Source: Folioceros fuciformis (lineage: Eukaryota > Anthocerotophyta > Anthocerotopsida > Anthocerotales). From it: DNA of 64,000 bases. Every line of letters begins with the position of its first letter. Positions within the stretch are counted from its first letter, which is position 1. The notes beneath the pieces were generated by a model that searched no databases, was not told the DNA's origin, and saw only the letters and a list, made by a program, of their open reading frames with translations. Position numbers and translations under genes: made by a program. The stretch is taken from the NCBI GenBank assembly GCA_049999805.1, contig JBNGIO010006382.1:269182-333181 (forward strand), read 5' to 3'. This document shows, piece by piece, positions 45,769-57,236 of the stretch.

Positions 45769-48212
45769 TTATGTCTTGGTGCAAGTTTTAAGAAATTTGC
45801 AGGATACCTTGTACATGGCCCTCATGTCTGAGAAACAAAGGGGCATGAAAGTATGCCTAACCACATGGGGATGACAACCACAGAGAGTTGAGAATGACAT
45901 ACTAACCATACATACTCGACAGGTGGATGAGGTGGCATAAGCCACCTCTAGCCTTGTTGTATTCGATGCATATATCAGCTTACCTACTCCCTTTCTGTAA
46001 GGTATCTTTGACATGTGATCCTTTTCTGCCTACGTAGAAGAAGACATACTCCGACTGAGCTTAAGTCCTGTGGGCAGAGGGGTAGAAGTGGACTTTGCAT
46101 CCTTAAGGCCTAACTGTTCAGCACTATCTATAGTGTAAGGCCTTTCTCTTAGTGAAACCTAACTTCAGCAACTCCGTATCTAAGGCTGTGTTCCACTTCA
46201 TAGCTAACTGCTTCATACCATACAAGCATTTAATCAGCCCACAAGCATGATTCTCTTTTTCTTTTACCTCATAACCTGGAGGCTGCTGCATGCATATGTG
46301 AGTGTCAAGTTTCCCATGTAGGAATGTTGTTTTGACATCATACATTTGCAGTTCATAATCATAGTGTGTGGATATGGCAAGGATTGTTCTGAGGGTGGCA
46401 AGCTTGACGATTGGAGCAAAAGTTTCAAGATAATCCAGTCTTGGGACTTGAGAGAATCCCCTTGCGACCAAGCGAGCCTTGTACCTATCAAAGGTACCAT
46501 CTGGCTTTACTTTTAATTTGAAAACCCATTTGCACGAAACCAACTTTCTGACTGGTGGCAATTCTGCAAGCTCCTATGTGCCATTTTCGATTAAAGAGTC
46601 ATATTCTGACTGAATAGCTTTCTCCCACTCAATGTGGACAGGTCTACTCAACGCCTCTTGATAAGATTGTGGTTCTATAGGATCCAGGGACATGGTCGTA
46701 TTAACTTCCACATGTGAAGAGGTGACTCTAAAATCAGGTGCACGATAGTAATCTGGAGGTTGCCTCTGACGAGATGGGTATCATCGAGATGGGTCTATAG
46801 GTTGAGATCCTGTACAGGCTAGGTAGAGACAGGATCAGCATCATCATCATCCATCTCCAGTACTGTATTCTGTCCTTCTTCAGGAGCGGGAGTATGTTGT
46901 TCATGCAAGACTGGCGGATTTGGATCTTCAAGCACAGGTATGGGGCAGGTTCAACTACACCTGCCTCGTTAGTATCTACAAAATCAAAATTTGCTATGTC
47001 TTCTCCACCTGCAGGAACAATGTTCTCAGGTCGAACATGTTGAGTTCCATGATCAGTTTCATCAAAATAGGAATCAATAAAACCTGTTGAGTCTTCATCA
47101 CTGTTGAGGACAGGATCCTCAAGAGACTCCAATAATGCCCAGGTGTGACTTTCATCAAAGGTAACACTACGGGCATACACAATCTTGTTCTTACGGACAT
47201 CATAAAGCTTATAGGCTTTGATTCCTTCTGTGTAACCTAACATGAGAAGTTTTTTAGCCTTATCTGACAACTTTTTCCTCTTCTCCTTAGGTATGAAGGC
47301 ATAAGCCACACAACCAAAAGTTTGCAAGTGTTGAACTTATGGTTTGCAACCTATGAAGGCCTCATTGGGGGTTTTGCCTACAATAGAAGTTGAGGGTAAC
47401 CTATTTCTAAGGTATGTTGAAGTCATAATGGCTTCTGCCCAATATGTCAAGGGAAGCTGAGTAGAATGTAGCAACGAAGATGTCATTTCCTGCAAAGTTA
47501 GGTTAAATCGCTCAACAAGTGCATTCTGTTGAGGGGTATAGACAACTGTTAGTTGTCGATCAATACCTTCAACCACATAGAAAGCTTGAAGTTCATTGGG
47601 GGTAAACTCTCCCCCATTATCTGATCTTAGGGTTTTAAGCCGCTTTCCAGTCCACCTTTCAACATACTTTAGATAATCTCTAAAATGTCTAAAGCATTCA
47701 CTTTTTTGCTTTAGAATGTAGGTGGTGACAAACCTGGTTTTGTCATCTGTAAAAGTAAGGAAGTATCTCCCACCACCTATGGATTCCTGTGAAAGTGGGC
47801 CACACAAATCTGTGTGCACAAGTTCTAAAACCTCTGAAGCCCTATGAGGTGCTTTATTCTTAAAAGCAGCTTGATGTCTCTTAGAAAGAACACAGGACTC
47901 GCAAAGTGGGAGTGGAGCCAACGTTCCAATTGGTCCATCTTGATAAAGGTCACTAACAGCTAACCTCTGTAGTTTTGCTGTGTGAGGGTGACCTAGTCTT
48001 GCATGCCATAACTTAGACTTGTCTATTTGCAGTGCAGATACAGTGGTGACATCTCAAGTGAAGTGAGAAGTTGGAGCACTACTACTTGTATGAAGACGAA
48101 ATAAATCATGGTCTTCAGACCCATAGGCAAGTATTTTTCTATGGTCAAATGTATCAAGCAGTTGACACTCAGTTCTTGTGAATAGCATGTGACAGTTGTT
48201 GTCAGCATTCAA
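45769..48212 (-). pseudogene. Copia-A pol, 3' part: integrase, RT and partial RNase H region
   Basis: Minus strand, several frames. Integrase (47921-47337): HTDLCGPLSQ, SDNGGEFTPNE and QQNALVERFN give the D-D-E triad. The GAG-pre-integrase part lies upstream. At 47327-46734 the C-terminal integrase region (LLMLGYTEGIKAYKL) is followed by a Gly/Asp-rich linker. RT (46561-46124) has CKWVFKLKVKPDGTF, YKARLVARGFSQ and YDVKTTFLHGKLDT, but stops before the YVDD box. A further fragment at 46014-45769 has YRKGVGKLIYASNTTR and then loses similarity. Stops, frameshifts and deletions make it non-functional. Confidence 0.5.
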
Positions 48213-48217
48213 CTTTC

Positions 48218-48446
48218 TATTGAATAGGTGTTGATTCATTAGAGTTTGATATTACCTAGATATATGTGGTGTGTATATAGATTTATTTTAGCTTACCCTT
48301 TCATTAGGGTTACGCCCCTTATGAAGAGTTATGTCTTTTCATTTTTAGATTAAGTCTAGCCTTTCTTGGTTATTCAATTAATTCATTCATATAAAAACAT
48401 ATATATATATAATGTAATTGATCTACACCATTTCCATATTTGGTCA
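48218..48446 (+). repeat. Copia-B 5' LTR
   Basis: 229 bp, begins tattgaatagg and ends tttggtca, matching 55174-55413. The boundary is set by the target duplication and by the PBS that follows directly. It starts TA rather than the usual TG. Confidence 0.5.
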
Positions 48447-48460
48447 TGGTATTAGAGCCA
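48447..48460 (+). other. Copia-B primer-binding site (tRNA-iMet type)
   Basis: tggtattagagcca directly follows the LTR and matches the plant initiator-Met tRNA 3' complement TGGTATCAGAGC with one mismatch. Confidence 0.5.
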
Positions 48461-48806
48461 TGCTAGGCGTAGATTGCATTCATGAGATGCACATTAAATT
48501 CTACACATGTAGATGTGCATATATAAATTTTTATATTGTTTCTTGATTAGAAAATAGCTTCTAATCAGAAATATAGAAAATGTTCAAGAAAATAAATTGT
48601 GATTTGCTTTCTTGATTTTTATTTAGAAAATTTTGCTTTTCTAGGGATCACCCCTAGTGCACCTGCTGTCAAATTGCTGCAAAGCAATTTGATATCAGGT
48701 ACACTAGAACGACTGCCTAAAGAGGCAAAAATTCTTTATAAAAACATATAGAAATTACAATATGCTTCTTGAAGCATTTCAAAAACATAAAAATGTTACC
48801 ATGTGA

Positions 48807-49539
48807 ATGGCTAATCTACATGGAGGACAACAATGGCAGCCTCGCCCTGCTGAGCGAGTTCCACAACAGAATCGCAGCCGGGGAGGTGCACAAGTAAACA
48901 GGCACAACGTGGCTGGAATTCTCCATCACCTCACCCAAGAATGGATGATTCAGACACAAGATCAACTTGTACTTGCGCTGGAATTAAGGGAGTCTTTCAA
49001 TACTAATTGAAACCCTATTTCCTGACCAACGTCACCTTGCATTCATTCCTCCACCTACAAATCCTAATCAACTCCTAGAAATACGTGTACAGCGTGCATT
49101 TGATGGAAATGGTCACCCTAGAGGTTTCCTAACCACACATGTCACACCACACACAAGTGTTACACAATTTATTGATAGGATTGAAGCCCATCAGCAGCAT
49201 GTCGACAGGAGATTTCAAACAATCAGCTACAGGCTTGCTGCATCTAGTGTTGATATGCGAGACATTGTAGAAAAGATAGAGCACCTGGATTTTAAACTAC
49301 TTACCTTGTTGAAGCCTGCATTACTTGCAAACCCTGCAACCAGAGGCACTACATGTAAGAAAGCAAGCAAAACAGATAGGTTTCACATGTTTAATACTCC
49401 AAACTCGTGCCCATCTTGTTCTACATACGCATTCAATAGATGGGAAAGTAGGAAACAGAAAATTGAAAACAGAGTCAATATGCAAGCTGCTAACCTACCT
49501 CAGGCTGACAGACTTGCTGACCCTGCTGAACCCTTGTAG
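48807..49539 (+). pseudogene. Copia-B extra ORF upstream of gag (ORF0), frameshifted
   Basis: Begins ATG at 48807 (MANLHGGQQWQPRPAERVP), with one frame change near 48995, and ends at 49539. The second part (IDRIEAHQQHVDRRFQ, IEHLDFKLLTLLKPALLANP, FNTPNSCPSCSTYAF) aligns with the same region of Copia-A at 56863-57236. Cys and Lys residues suggest a possible metal-binding knot (TCKK...CPSC). No known domain recognised. Position between PBS and gag is unusual for Copia. Confidence 0.5.
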
Positions 49540-49710
49540 ATTTGCTGCAGTTAGTAGCTTACCCCTAGATGCGACAATAGCATCTTACCCCAACTCTTTC
49601 TGTCCAGAATCATCAGCCCTGTTGACCTGCACAGGATAGGTCAGACAGGTGCATTAAACCAACAGTCATAAGATCCTAATTTTTAGGAAGGGCTAACGTT
49701 AGTCCTAGAC

Positions 49711-52700
49711 ATGGCTGACTCGAACAACTCGAGTATTGATGTATTCAAGGAAAAGGACAGATTTGGGGGATCAGACTACGACATATGGGTCATGCAAATG
49801 CGTGGAGCATTGCAACATAAGCAGCTTTGGAGAGTGGTGAAGGGTGAAGATAAATACCTTGCTACTGTATCTGCAGACTCTTCCCCTTAAGCTGCTGAAA
49901 AGAAGTTGCAGGATGCTTGGACACTCAAGGATGAGTCTGCTCAGTACATCATCAAGAGTGGTCTAACCTCTGGCATGTTAAGACAAACTTCAGGTTGCAA
50001 AACTGTAGCTGAGATATGGTCCAGACTCAAGGATCTGTATGCAGGAGTTAACACAACAAGTCAGATGGCAGCAATCCGCAATCTTCAAAACTGCAAAATG
50101 AGAGATGGGGATACAATCGAGAAACACCTTAGATACTTTACATCTTTGGTGTCTAAGCTCGAGAGTGCAACACAGGAGCCGGTCTCTGAAGACATGCTCA
50201 TATTGTATTTTGTAATGTCCCTACCAGACTCGTAGTCACACTTTGTGACATCTTATAATGCCTCACAACTTCAAGGAAAGAAGATTGCAAAGGCTGCAAA
50301 TGTCGCATTGCCCCAAACAACATTTTCAGAGTTAGTGGGAGCTCTCCTCCAGGAGGAAGCTACAAGAGGATCAAACAAATGTGCTGGCAAGCAGCAGGCC
50401 TTATACACCAACAACAAAGGAAAGGGCGGGAAGCCCAACTTCAGAGATAAACACAATACCTCAGGTGCTAGCAGCTCTTAAAAGGCTACTACACAGAAGA
50501 AGCCCAAGAAGGCTGGAAAGTGTAACTGGTGCCAAATTCCAGGCCATTGGGAGAACAAGTGTCGTAAGAAGCAGGCCCGAGTACCTCGCAAGGAGGCGAA
50601 CTCCCCTTCTCAGACACATGTTGTGGTGACAAAACAAGGCTCTCCTTCAGCCCTAATAGTAGGGAACAGGAAGTTTATTCACCCTCTTGCTAACCCCACT
50701 TGTCTATCAGCAAATACACAAGGCAAACCCATACAGGAGTGGTTCCTTGATACAGGTGCACCAGCACACATTTGCTTTGATAGAAATGCATTCGTCACAT
50801 ACAGACTAGTTGAAGATCAGTTCGTTTACCTAGGTGACGATAGCTCACTTGTGTCTCTAGGTTGAGGCACAATAAAGCTTCCAGTTCCTTCAGGCATTAC
50901 ACTTCTCCTCACAGATGTGTATCATGTACCTAAAATGACAAGGAACGTAATCTCTATTAGGAAGTTGAACATGGATAATAATACTCATATCTTATTCACT
51001 CCAACAGAATGTAGGATTATAGATGCTTTTGATCATCGTAAAATCCTAGCTTATGGGTCATCAGACCATGACCTCTTCAGGCTGCACACTCACCTTAGTC
51101 ATGCCAAAGCCAATTTATCTTCCCAGTCGCCAGAGACAGCTGCAAAGCAGGAAGAAAAGGCTATGTTATGGCATAAATGCTTAGGTCACCCTCACAGTGC
51201 TAAGCTGCAGAAACTAGCAACTAGTGACCTGTACAACGATGGGAAAATTGGCAGTTTGCCACCCTTACCCCTCTGTGAAGCCTGTGTGCTGTCCAAACGC
51301 CATCAAGCAGCCTTCACGAACAAAGCACCTCACAGGGCCTCTGAAGTTCTTGAGCTCGTACACACTGACATATGTGGGCCTTTTTCGCAGCCCTCTATTG
51401 GTGGTGGCCGATATTTCCTCACATTCACAGACGACAAGACAAGATTTGTCATTGCTTATATCCTTAAAGCAAAAATTGAATGCTTTTCCCTCTTCAAGGA
51501 CTATCTGAAGCTTGCAGAAAGATGGACAGGGAAACAGTTGAAGACTCTGCGTTCTGACAATGGGGGGGAATTCACATCTAACGAGTTCCAAGCCTATTGC
51601 AGGAATGAGGGGATAGGAAGACAACTTACAGTTGTTTACACACCGCAACAGAACGGTGTTGCTGAGCGCTTGAACCTGACTCTGCAAGAGATGATTTCAT
51701 CCATGCTCCATCAAGCCTCCTTGCCACTATCCTAATGGGCTGAAGCCCTTATGACAGCTGTGTATCTATGCAACAGGTTGCCTACAACTGCTGTAACAGG
51801 GCAAACTCCCTATAAAGCTTTCTATGGCAGAAAACCAGCTATTCTACGTCTTTGTACTTTCGGATGCATTGCTTATGCCTTCATCTACAAAAACAGGAGA
51901 AGCAATCTCACTTAGGAAAAATGATCACATGTATCAAACAAGCAAAANNNNNNNNNNAGTTGTTGACTAGCTGACGCTAGACTATTCCTAGGCTTCACTT
52001 TGCATCATCCCTAAGGCCAAGAGATCCAAGTTAGTTGACAAAGCCCAAAAGCTCCTCATGCTAGGATACATTGAGGGAATCAAAGCCTACAAGCTTTGCA
52101 ACGTACCTCAGAATAGGGTTATATATTCCCGTAGCGTTACTTTTGATGAAAGCCGGACTTGGCAGCAAGTGGGAGCTGTTCCCACCTTAGAGGAGGACTT
52201 TGACCTATCTGTCCTGCCAGACGTCACCATTTCAGGAGATTGCTCCTGTAGGGGGGGGAAGAACAATAGCAAAATGACGATCAGCAGGAACAGGCAGATG
52301 AACAGGAAGACAACAATGTTTTTGTTGATGATTTGCAGCAGCAACCTCCTCCAGAAAATGTAGAACCTGATCCAGACATACCTGACCCTGATCCTGATTT
52401 GGACGAGGACGAGAATGATCCTTCAGATCCTCCTGATAGCGATTCAGAAGGTGAACCTGATGCTCAGCCCTTGTTGCCTGAAAATCCACCACAGCCTGAG
52501 CGCCATTACCCTACAAGAGATAGATGGGCACCAAACTATTATTAGTCACAGGACTTTAGAAGAGCAACTGCTAATGCTACCTACCTGGACCCCATTGAAC
52601 CACAGTCCTATGAGGACAGGTATAAGGCACGACTCGTAGCTCGTGGTTTCTCACAAGTACCTAGTCTGGATTACTTTGAAACATATGCTCTTGTGATGAA

Positions 52701-53921
52701 GCTGGCCACCTTTCGCACAATCTGTGCCCTGGCAGCACATCAGGACTATGAGTTAGACATGTTCGATGTTAAAACAGCGTTCTTACATGGCAAGCTAGAT
52801 ACGGAAATCTACATGCAGCAACCTGCAGGATATGAAGTGAAAGGCAAAGAAGCTCCGACAGCAGCTTATATGTCTGTAGATCTGGTGATGTGGTGTGCTA
52901 TCTCGCAATATATGTCGATGACCTGATTTTATCCTGCAACAGCCCCACATTCATTACCAAGATCAACAAGTTGCTGGCCACCAAATTTGAAATGACAAAT
53001 CTTGGAGCCCTTCAGAGCTGTCTGGGAATCCTCATTCAGAGAGATAGGAAAAACAGATCTATATCTCTCACACAGCCTAGATACCTGTTAGAATGTGCTG
53101 AACAGCTTGGCTTGAAGGATGCAAAGCCAGCAGCTACTCCATTACCTTCTGGACTGAAGTTTAGCAGATCCATGTGTCCTGAAACGCAAAAGGACATAGA
53201 TGAAATGAGATCTGTCCCTTACAGGAAGGGTGTTGGTAAACTAATCTATGCCGCTAATACAACCCGACCTGACGTTGCCTACACCACGAGTGTTCTTTCT
53301 CAATACCTCGAGAACCCTGGACAAACACATTGGACTGGTGTCAAGAGAGTGGTTAGGTTTCTTAAGGGGACATCAAACATAGGAATTCGGTTCAGACACA
53401 TACCTGGTATGCCGCTTGAGCTTGATATCTATACTGACTCTGACTATGCAGGTGACATAGACACACGGAGGTCAGTATCTGGCTATGTTGTCATGGTGGC
53501 TGGTGGGCCTATATGCTGGTCAAGTAAAAAGCAACCTACAGTTGCAACCTCTAGCACAGAAGCTGAATATCGTGTACTGATAGCTGCCGCTAAAGAAATA
53601 GCCTGGTGCAAGCTAATGTTTAAGGAGCTGGGACTTCCTCTCCCTACTTGCACAACCATTAGAACCGACAACCAAGGGTCTATGAATCTGGCCAAAAACC
53701 CTATTTTTCACTCCCATACTAAGCACGTGGAAGTGGAATACCATTTCATAAGGGATCTTATCAAATTAGGCCAAATTATGCTGGAATACGTACCAACAGC
53801 TAACAACCCGGCAGATTTGTTCACAAAGGCCCTCAGTAGGGACACTCACAACAAGCATATGAAAAGTTTGGGCATGGGCAGCCACGAGGGCTACCCAGAG
53901 GCCACAAAAAACCAGTCCTAA
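49711..53921 (+). pseudogene. Copia-B gag-pol, interrupted
   Basis: Order: gag with FGGSDYDIWVMQMRGAL; zinc knuckle CNWCQIPGHWENKC; protease WFLDTGAPAH; GAG-pre-integrase WHKCLGHPHS; integrase HTDICGPFSQ, SDNGGEFTSNE and QQNGVAERLN; RT with YKARLVARGFSQ and YVDDLILSCN; RNase H with DIYTDSDYAG and SSTEAEYRVL; and NPADLFTKALSR near the C-terminus. In-frame stops fall near 49890, 50233, 50479, 50863, 51733 and 52543. Two RT segments are deleted (about 52620, and between GYEVKGKE and YVDD at about 52850), and a non-matching insert with an N gap lies at 51890-52010. The last ORF (52890-53921, 343 codons) is intact. Not autonomous as it stands. Confidence 0.5.
51948..51957. other. Assembly gap (10 N) in Copia-B pol
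   Basis: Ten N within a stretch of about 120 bp (51890-52010) that does not match Copia coding sequence. Matching resumes at ATC CCT AAG. The length is probably arbitrary. Confidence 0.5.
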
Positions 53922-53946
53922 CCTAGCCTACAAGCTAGGTTCAGCC

Positions 53947-54916
53947 CTAATCGTTGCTGTCACAATCATCTAGGTCATCATTGTAGCCTGGTGAAAAGCT
54001 ATAAAGAGATCTCCTACTTACAGATTCAGAGGAGTCCGAGATCTTCTCCCATGAAGCGTAACTGTCAGATTTGGACGAGAAGAACTCTCCACCAGAGCGA
54101 GGGGAGTTCCTCTTCTTTCTCTCCTGGTATGAAACTCTCTCTTTCGTCTCTAGGCTCTGCTCCTCATCCAAGCGATCCTCGGATCCTGCAAGGAGCAGAG
54201 CAAGTGGGAGATATTAGCAAAGGCCAGAATACATGACTACAGACCTACAGGGGGCTTTAGGAAGTTAGTATAAACCAGAAATGGCAATAGATCATATCAC
54301 CACAAGACAGGACTTACTGTAAATGCTGATCATATGGTCTTCAAAGTTTGGGCAATTATGGATGCGCACACGGACCATCTTAAGCCCAGTTGCATAGCAC
54401 CTGTACCAGACAGGACTTCCAGGCAGCCGAGCAGAGCCGAGGGTTACAATTCTAGTCTTGGACATAAAACCTTTGGGCTCGGGAAACTTTGGAGGCACAG
54501 GAGGATGCAAATCGCATAGAGCATAGTGGAACTCACCACGTTCGCGCCTGCGTACATCAAACGCTGCTCTGGTGAAAGATTGGCTGTAGAGGCGTAGGAC
54601 GGCAAGGTGGCGCTCCCATCCTCGTTGTGGGTGTTGGGGCCTCGGCCCCCTCAGCTGTGACAGGAGCAGCAGCTGCCCGACGTCGCTCCTCAACCACAGC
54701 TCTTGTTGTGCCTTTCGGCCTTCCCTTAGGGTGGACACCTCCAGCAGATGTTGCGGCACTGCCTGTTGCTTGTGCTCCAGCTATCTCTTTCCCAGCGCGT
54801 GACGAGGAGGCAGTCGTTCTAGCTGCAGGAGCAAACCTGCCTAGAGCATCCCTCTGGTAGACACGGCGCTTGGCAGGTGAAGACAGGTCTGCAGACTCAG
54901 AAGACGAAGACATCAT
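53947..54916 (-). CDS. Antisense ORF inside Copia-B with one spliceable intron, unknown function
   Basis: Between the pol stop (53921) and the 3' LTR, on the strand opposite to Copia-B. Starts MMSSSSESADLSSPAKRR at 54916. It includes RDALGRFAPAAR and an AT-hook-like KGRPKGTTR, then an Ala-rich stretch. A frame change occurs near 54620, after which RHLAVLRLYSQSFTRAAFDVRRRERGEF and WYRCYATGLKMVRVRIHN follow. A donor ACA|GTAAGTCC at 54317 and acceptor CTTGCAG|GATCC at 54186 join in frame (132-nt intron) to an acidic/Ser-rich tail ending DDLDDCDSND and a stop at 53947. No known family. It may be a captured host gene or a family-specific accessory ORF; the frameshift means this copy may be inactive. 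Confidence 0.5.
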
Positions 54917-55161
54917 GCCTAGGAGCTTTAGTCTACTCTCTAGGAATCGTGACAGAATGAAGACCGGGACGTAAAAGCAAGCTATTATCCTTATGGCACA
55001 CCTGTATGGAATCGCCTTCACATAGAGCTGTTCCATTACGCTCTTATGGGGGTTGGTTGCCTGAGGCTGCCAATCTGGTACACACACACAAACTTGATCT
55101 CAACAACAGCAGTCTCCACAAGACGCTCGCGGAGAAAAAGACTGTCCTGTACGTAATGATC

Positions 55162-55173
55162 AACAAGTGGGAG
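55162..55173 (+). other. Copia-B polypurine tract
   Basis: aacaagtgggag directly precedes the 3' LTR, the usual position for the plus-strand primer. Confidence 0.5.
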
Positions 55174-55413
55174 TATTGAATAGGTGTTGATTCATTAGGG
55201 TTTGATATTACCTAGATATATGTGGTGTGTATGTAGATTTATTTTAGCTTACCCTTTCATTAGGGTTACACCCCTTATGAAGAGTTATGTCTTTTCATTT
55301 TTAGATTAAGTCTAGCCTTTTTTGGTTATTCAATTAATTCATTCATATAAAAACATATATATATAATGTAATTACCTAATGTAATTGATCTACACCATTT
55401 CCATATTTGGTCA
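55174..55413 (+). repeat. Copia-B 3' LTR
   Basis: 240 bp, the same ends as the 5' LTR. It carries a 13-bp internal duplication (taatgtaattacc/taatgtaatt) not present in the 5' copy. Confidence 0.5.
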
Positions 55414-55418
55414 CTTTC

Positions 55419-56659
55419 TAACTGAAATTAAATTTCTAGTCATGTCTGGCACATAATAACTGTCATGTAGTGTACTACACCTGACGGAACTAATAAGTCT
55501 GTTGTGCCACGACCAGGAGAAACTAGGGATATGCCATCTCCTAGGTAAATGTATTGATCCTTAACTGACTGATATGTTTGAAAAGATCCTTTGTCAAAGC
55601 AAATGTGGGCTGTAGCACCTGTATCTAAGTACCAGTCTACAGCTTGGCTTACCTTCAATTTTGTTGATAGGCAAGCAGGATGCAAGTAGGAACTTGCAAA
55701 GACTTTTGTACCTACAGTGAGGGCAGAGGGGGTAGGTTGTTTCTTAACAACCACGTGGGTCTCAGCAACTGATGAACCCTTCTTGCGAGGAACACTAGCT
55801 TGCTTCTTTCTACACTTACGTTCCCAATGACCAGGTAACTTGCACCAATTACAAGTTCCTGTTCTTTTGGGTTTCCTTTGGTTGGCTCCTTGTCCTTGTG
55901 AGCCACCACCTCTAGATGTACTGCCTCCACCTTTATTGTAGGGTTTTCCTCCCCCATGACCCCTATTGGATGTGTAGAGGGCTTGCTGTTTTCCATAACA
56001 TTTAGTGGAACCCTTTGTTGCGTTTTCTTGGAGCAATGCTCCCATTAACTTTGCAAAGGTGGTTTCAGGAAGTGTAACATTTGCTGCCTTTGCCAGTTTT
56101 GAGGTTTGAAGATGTGAAGCATTAAAAGATGTCACGAAATGTGACCATGATTCTGGGAGATACAGAAGTATAAGGTTAACATGTCTTCTTTGACACTCTC
56201 ATTTGAGGACCTCTCCAGTTTCGAGGCAAGTGTCCTGAAATGACCAAGGTGCTTCTCTACTGATTCTCCATCTTTCATCTTGCAATTCTGTAAATTACGC
56301 AAGGCTGTCAACTGACTTGTTGTGTTGCTGCCTGAATACAGATCTTGAAGTTGTGTCCAGATTTCTGCTGAGGTTTTACATCCGGATGTCTGCCTCAGCA
56401 TATTTGAGGTTAAACCACTTCGGACTAGGAACATGGCAGCTTCATCCTTAGCCACCCATTCGTCCTGTTTCATCTTTTCATTACTGGTAGGTGTGGTGGT
56501 AGTAGCTGGGAAATCTTCATCACCAACAGCTATCTTCCAAAGCTTTTTATTTTGTAAAGCTCCACGCATTCTGATTACCCATATGTCGTAATCACACCCA
56601 CCAAATTTGTCCTTTTCCCTAAACCCTTCCCCACCATAGCTAGATGAGGGATCAGCCAT
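55419..56659 (-). pseudogene. Copia-A gag and protease part
   Basis: Minus strand from MADPSSSYGGEGF (56659). Gag has FGGCDYDIWVIRMRGAL and LRQTSGCKTSAEIW. A one-base frame change lies near 56155, just before SHFVTSFNASHLQ. Zinc knuckle CNWCKLPGHWERKC and protease WYLDTGATAHICFD are intact in the second frame. The coding sequence is cut at the Copia-B insertion in the stretch RNLISVRK|LNADNN. Another frame change lies near 55450, before the junction. Confidence 0.5.
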
Positions 56660-56862
56660 TTTTCCTCTTTTGTATTCTGGGTTAGCTACTCCCAAAACAT
56701 TAAGATGCTAAAAATGACTGACCTTTGTAGGTTTGTTTATCTGGACCTCAGGCACATGTATCTTCAGCAACAAAGTCAGAGAATGTTAGCAACAAGGTTA
56801 GACAACCTGTCATCTACAGGTATATTTGCTAACCCATGATGCTGTGCAATGTTCCCCATTCT

Positions 56863-57236
56863 CTAGTTTCTAATCTCCAACGTGTTGTACAAATATAATG
56901 CGCAGGAAGGACACAAATTTGGACTATTAAACGTATGAGCTCTACTTGTTTTCTTAGCGTGCTTACAGGCTGCTCCTCTGAATGCAGGATTAGCAAGCAA
57001 GGTAGGCTTCAACAAGGTTAGCAATTTAAAGTCCAAATGATCTATCTTTTCAATTAGATCATGCAAGTCAAAAGTCATTGCAATTATCCTTTGTGAGATA
57101 CTGTCAAAGTGCCTGTCAACTTGTTGCTGGTGTGCCTCAATCCTGTTTATTAATTCGTCAACAGTAGGTGATTGAGAGAAATGAGAAGTTAGGAAACCTC
57201 TATGATTATAGTTTCTTTGTGGCAGTCGTTCTGCTG
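56863..57236 (-). pseudogene. Copia-A extra ORF upstream of gag (ORF0), 5' truncated
   Basis: Minus strand; aligns residue by residue with the second half of Copia-B ORF0: HRGFLTSHFSQSPTVDELINRIEAHQQQVDRHF, then IEKIDHLDFKLLTLLKPTLLANPAFRG, then FNSPNLCPSCALYLYNT. It ends at 56863, about 200 bp before gag, similar spacing to Copia-B. The upstream end loses similarity near 57240. Confidence 0.5.

Larger units (their letters stand above)
48218..55413 (+). mobile_element. Copia-B: plus-strand Ty1/Copia element nested in Copia-A
   Basis: Bounded by LTRs 48218-48446 and 55174-55413 and by the 5-bp target duplication ctttc (48213-48217 and 55414-55418). PBS follows the 5' LTR and a polypurine tract precedes the 3' LTR. 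The LTRs differ by four substitutions, a 2-bp AT-repeat change and a 13-bp insertion, so insertion was fairly recent relative to Copia-A decay. Internal order: extra ORF upstream of gag, gag-pol in one orientation with several stops, then an antisense ORF. Length 7196 bp, long for Copia (usually about 5 kb). Confidence 0.5.
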
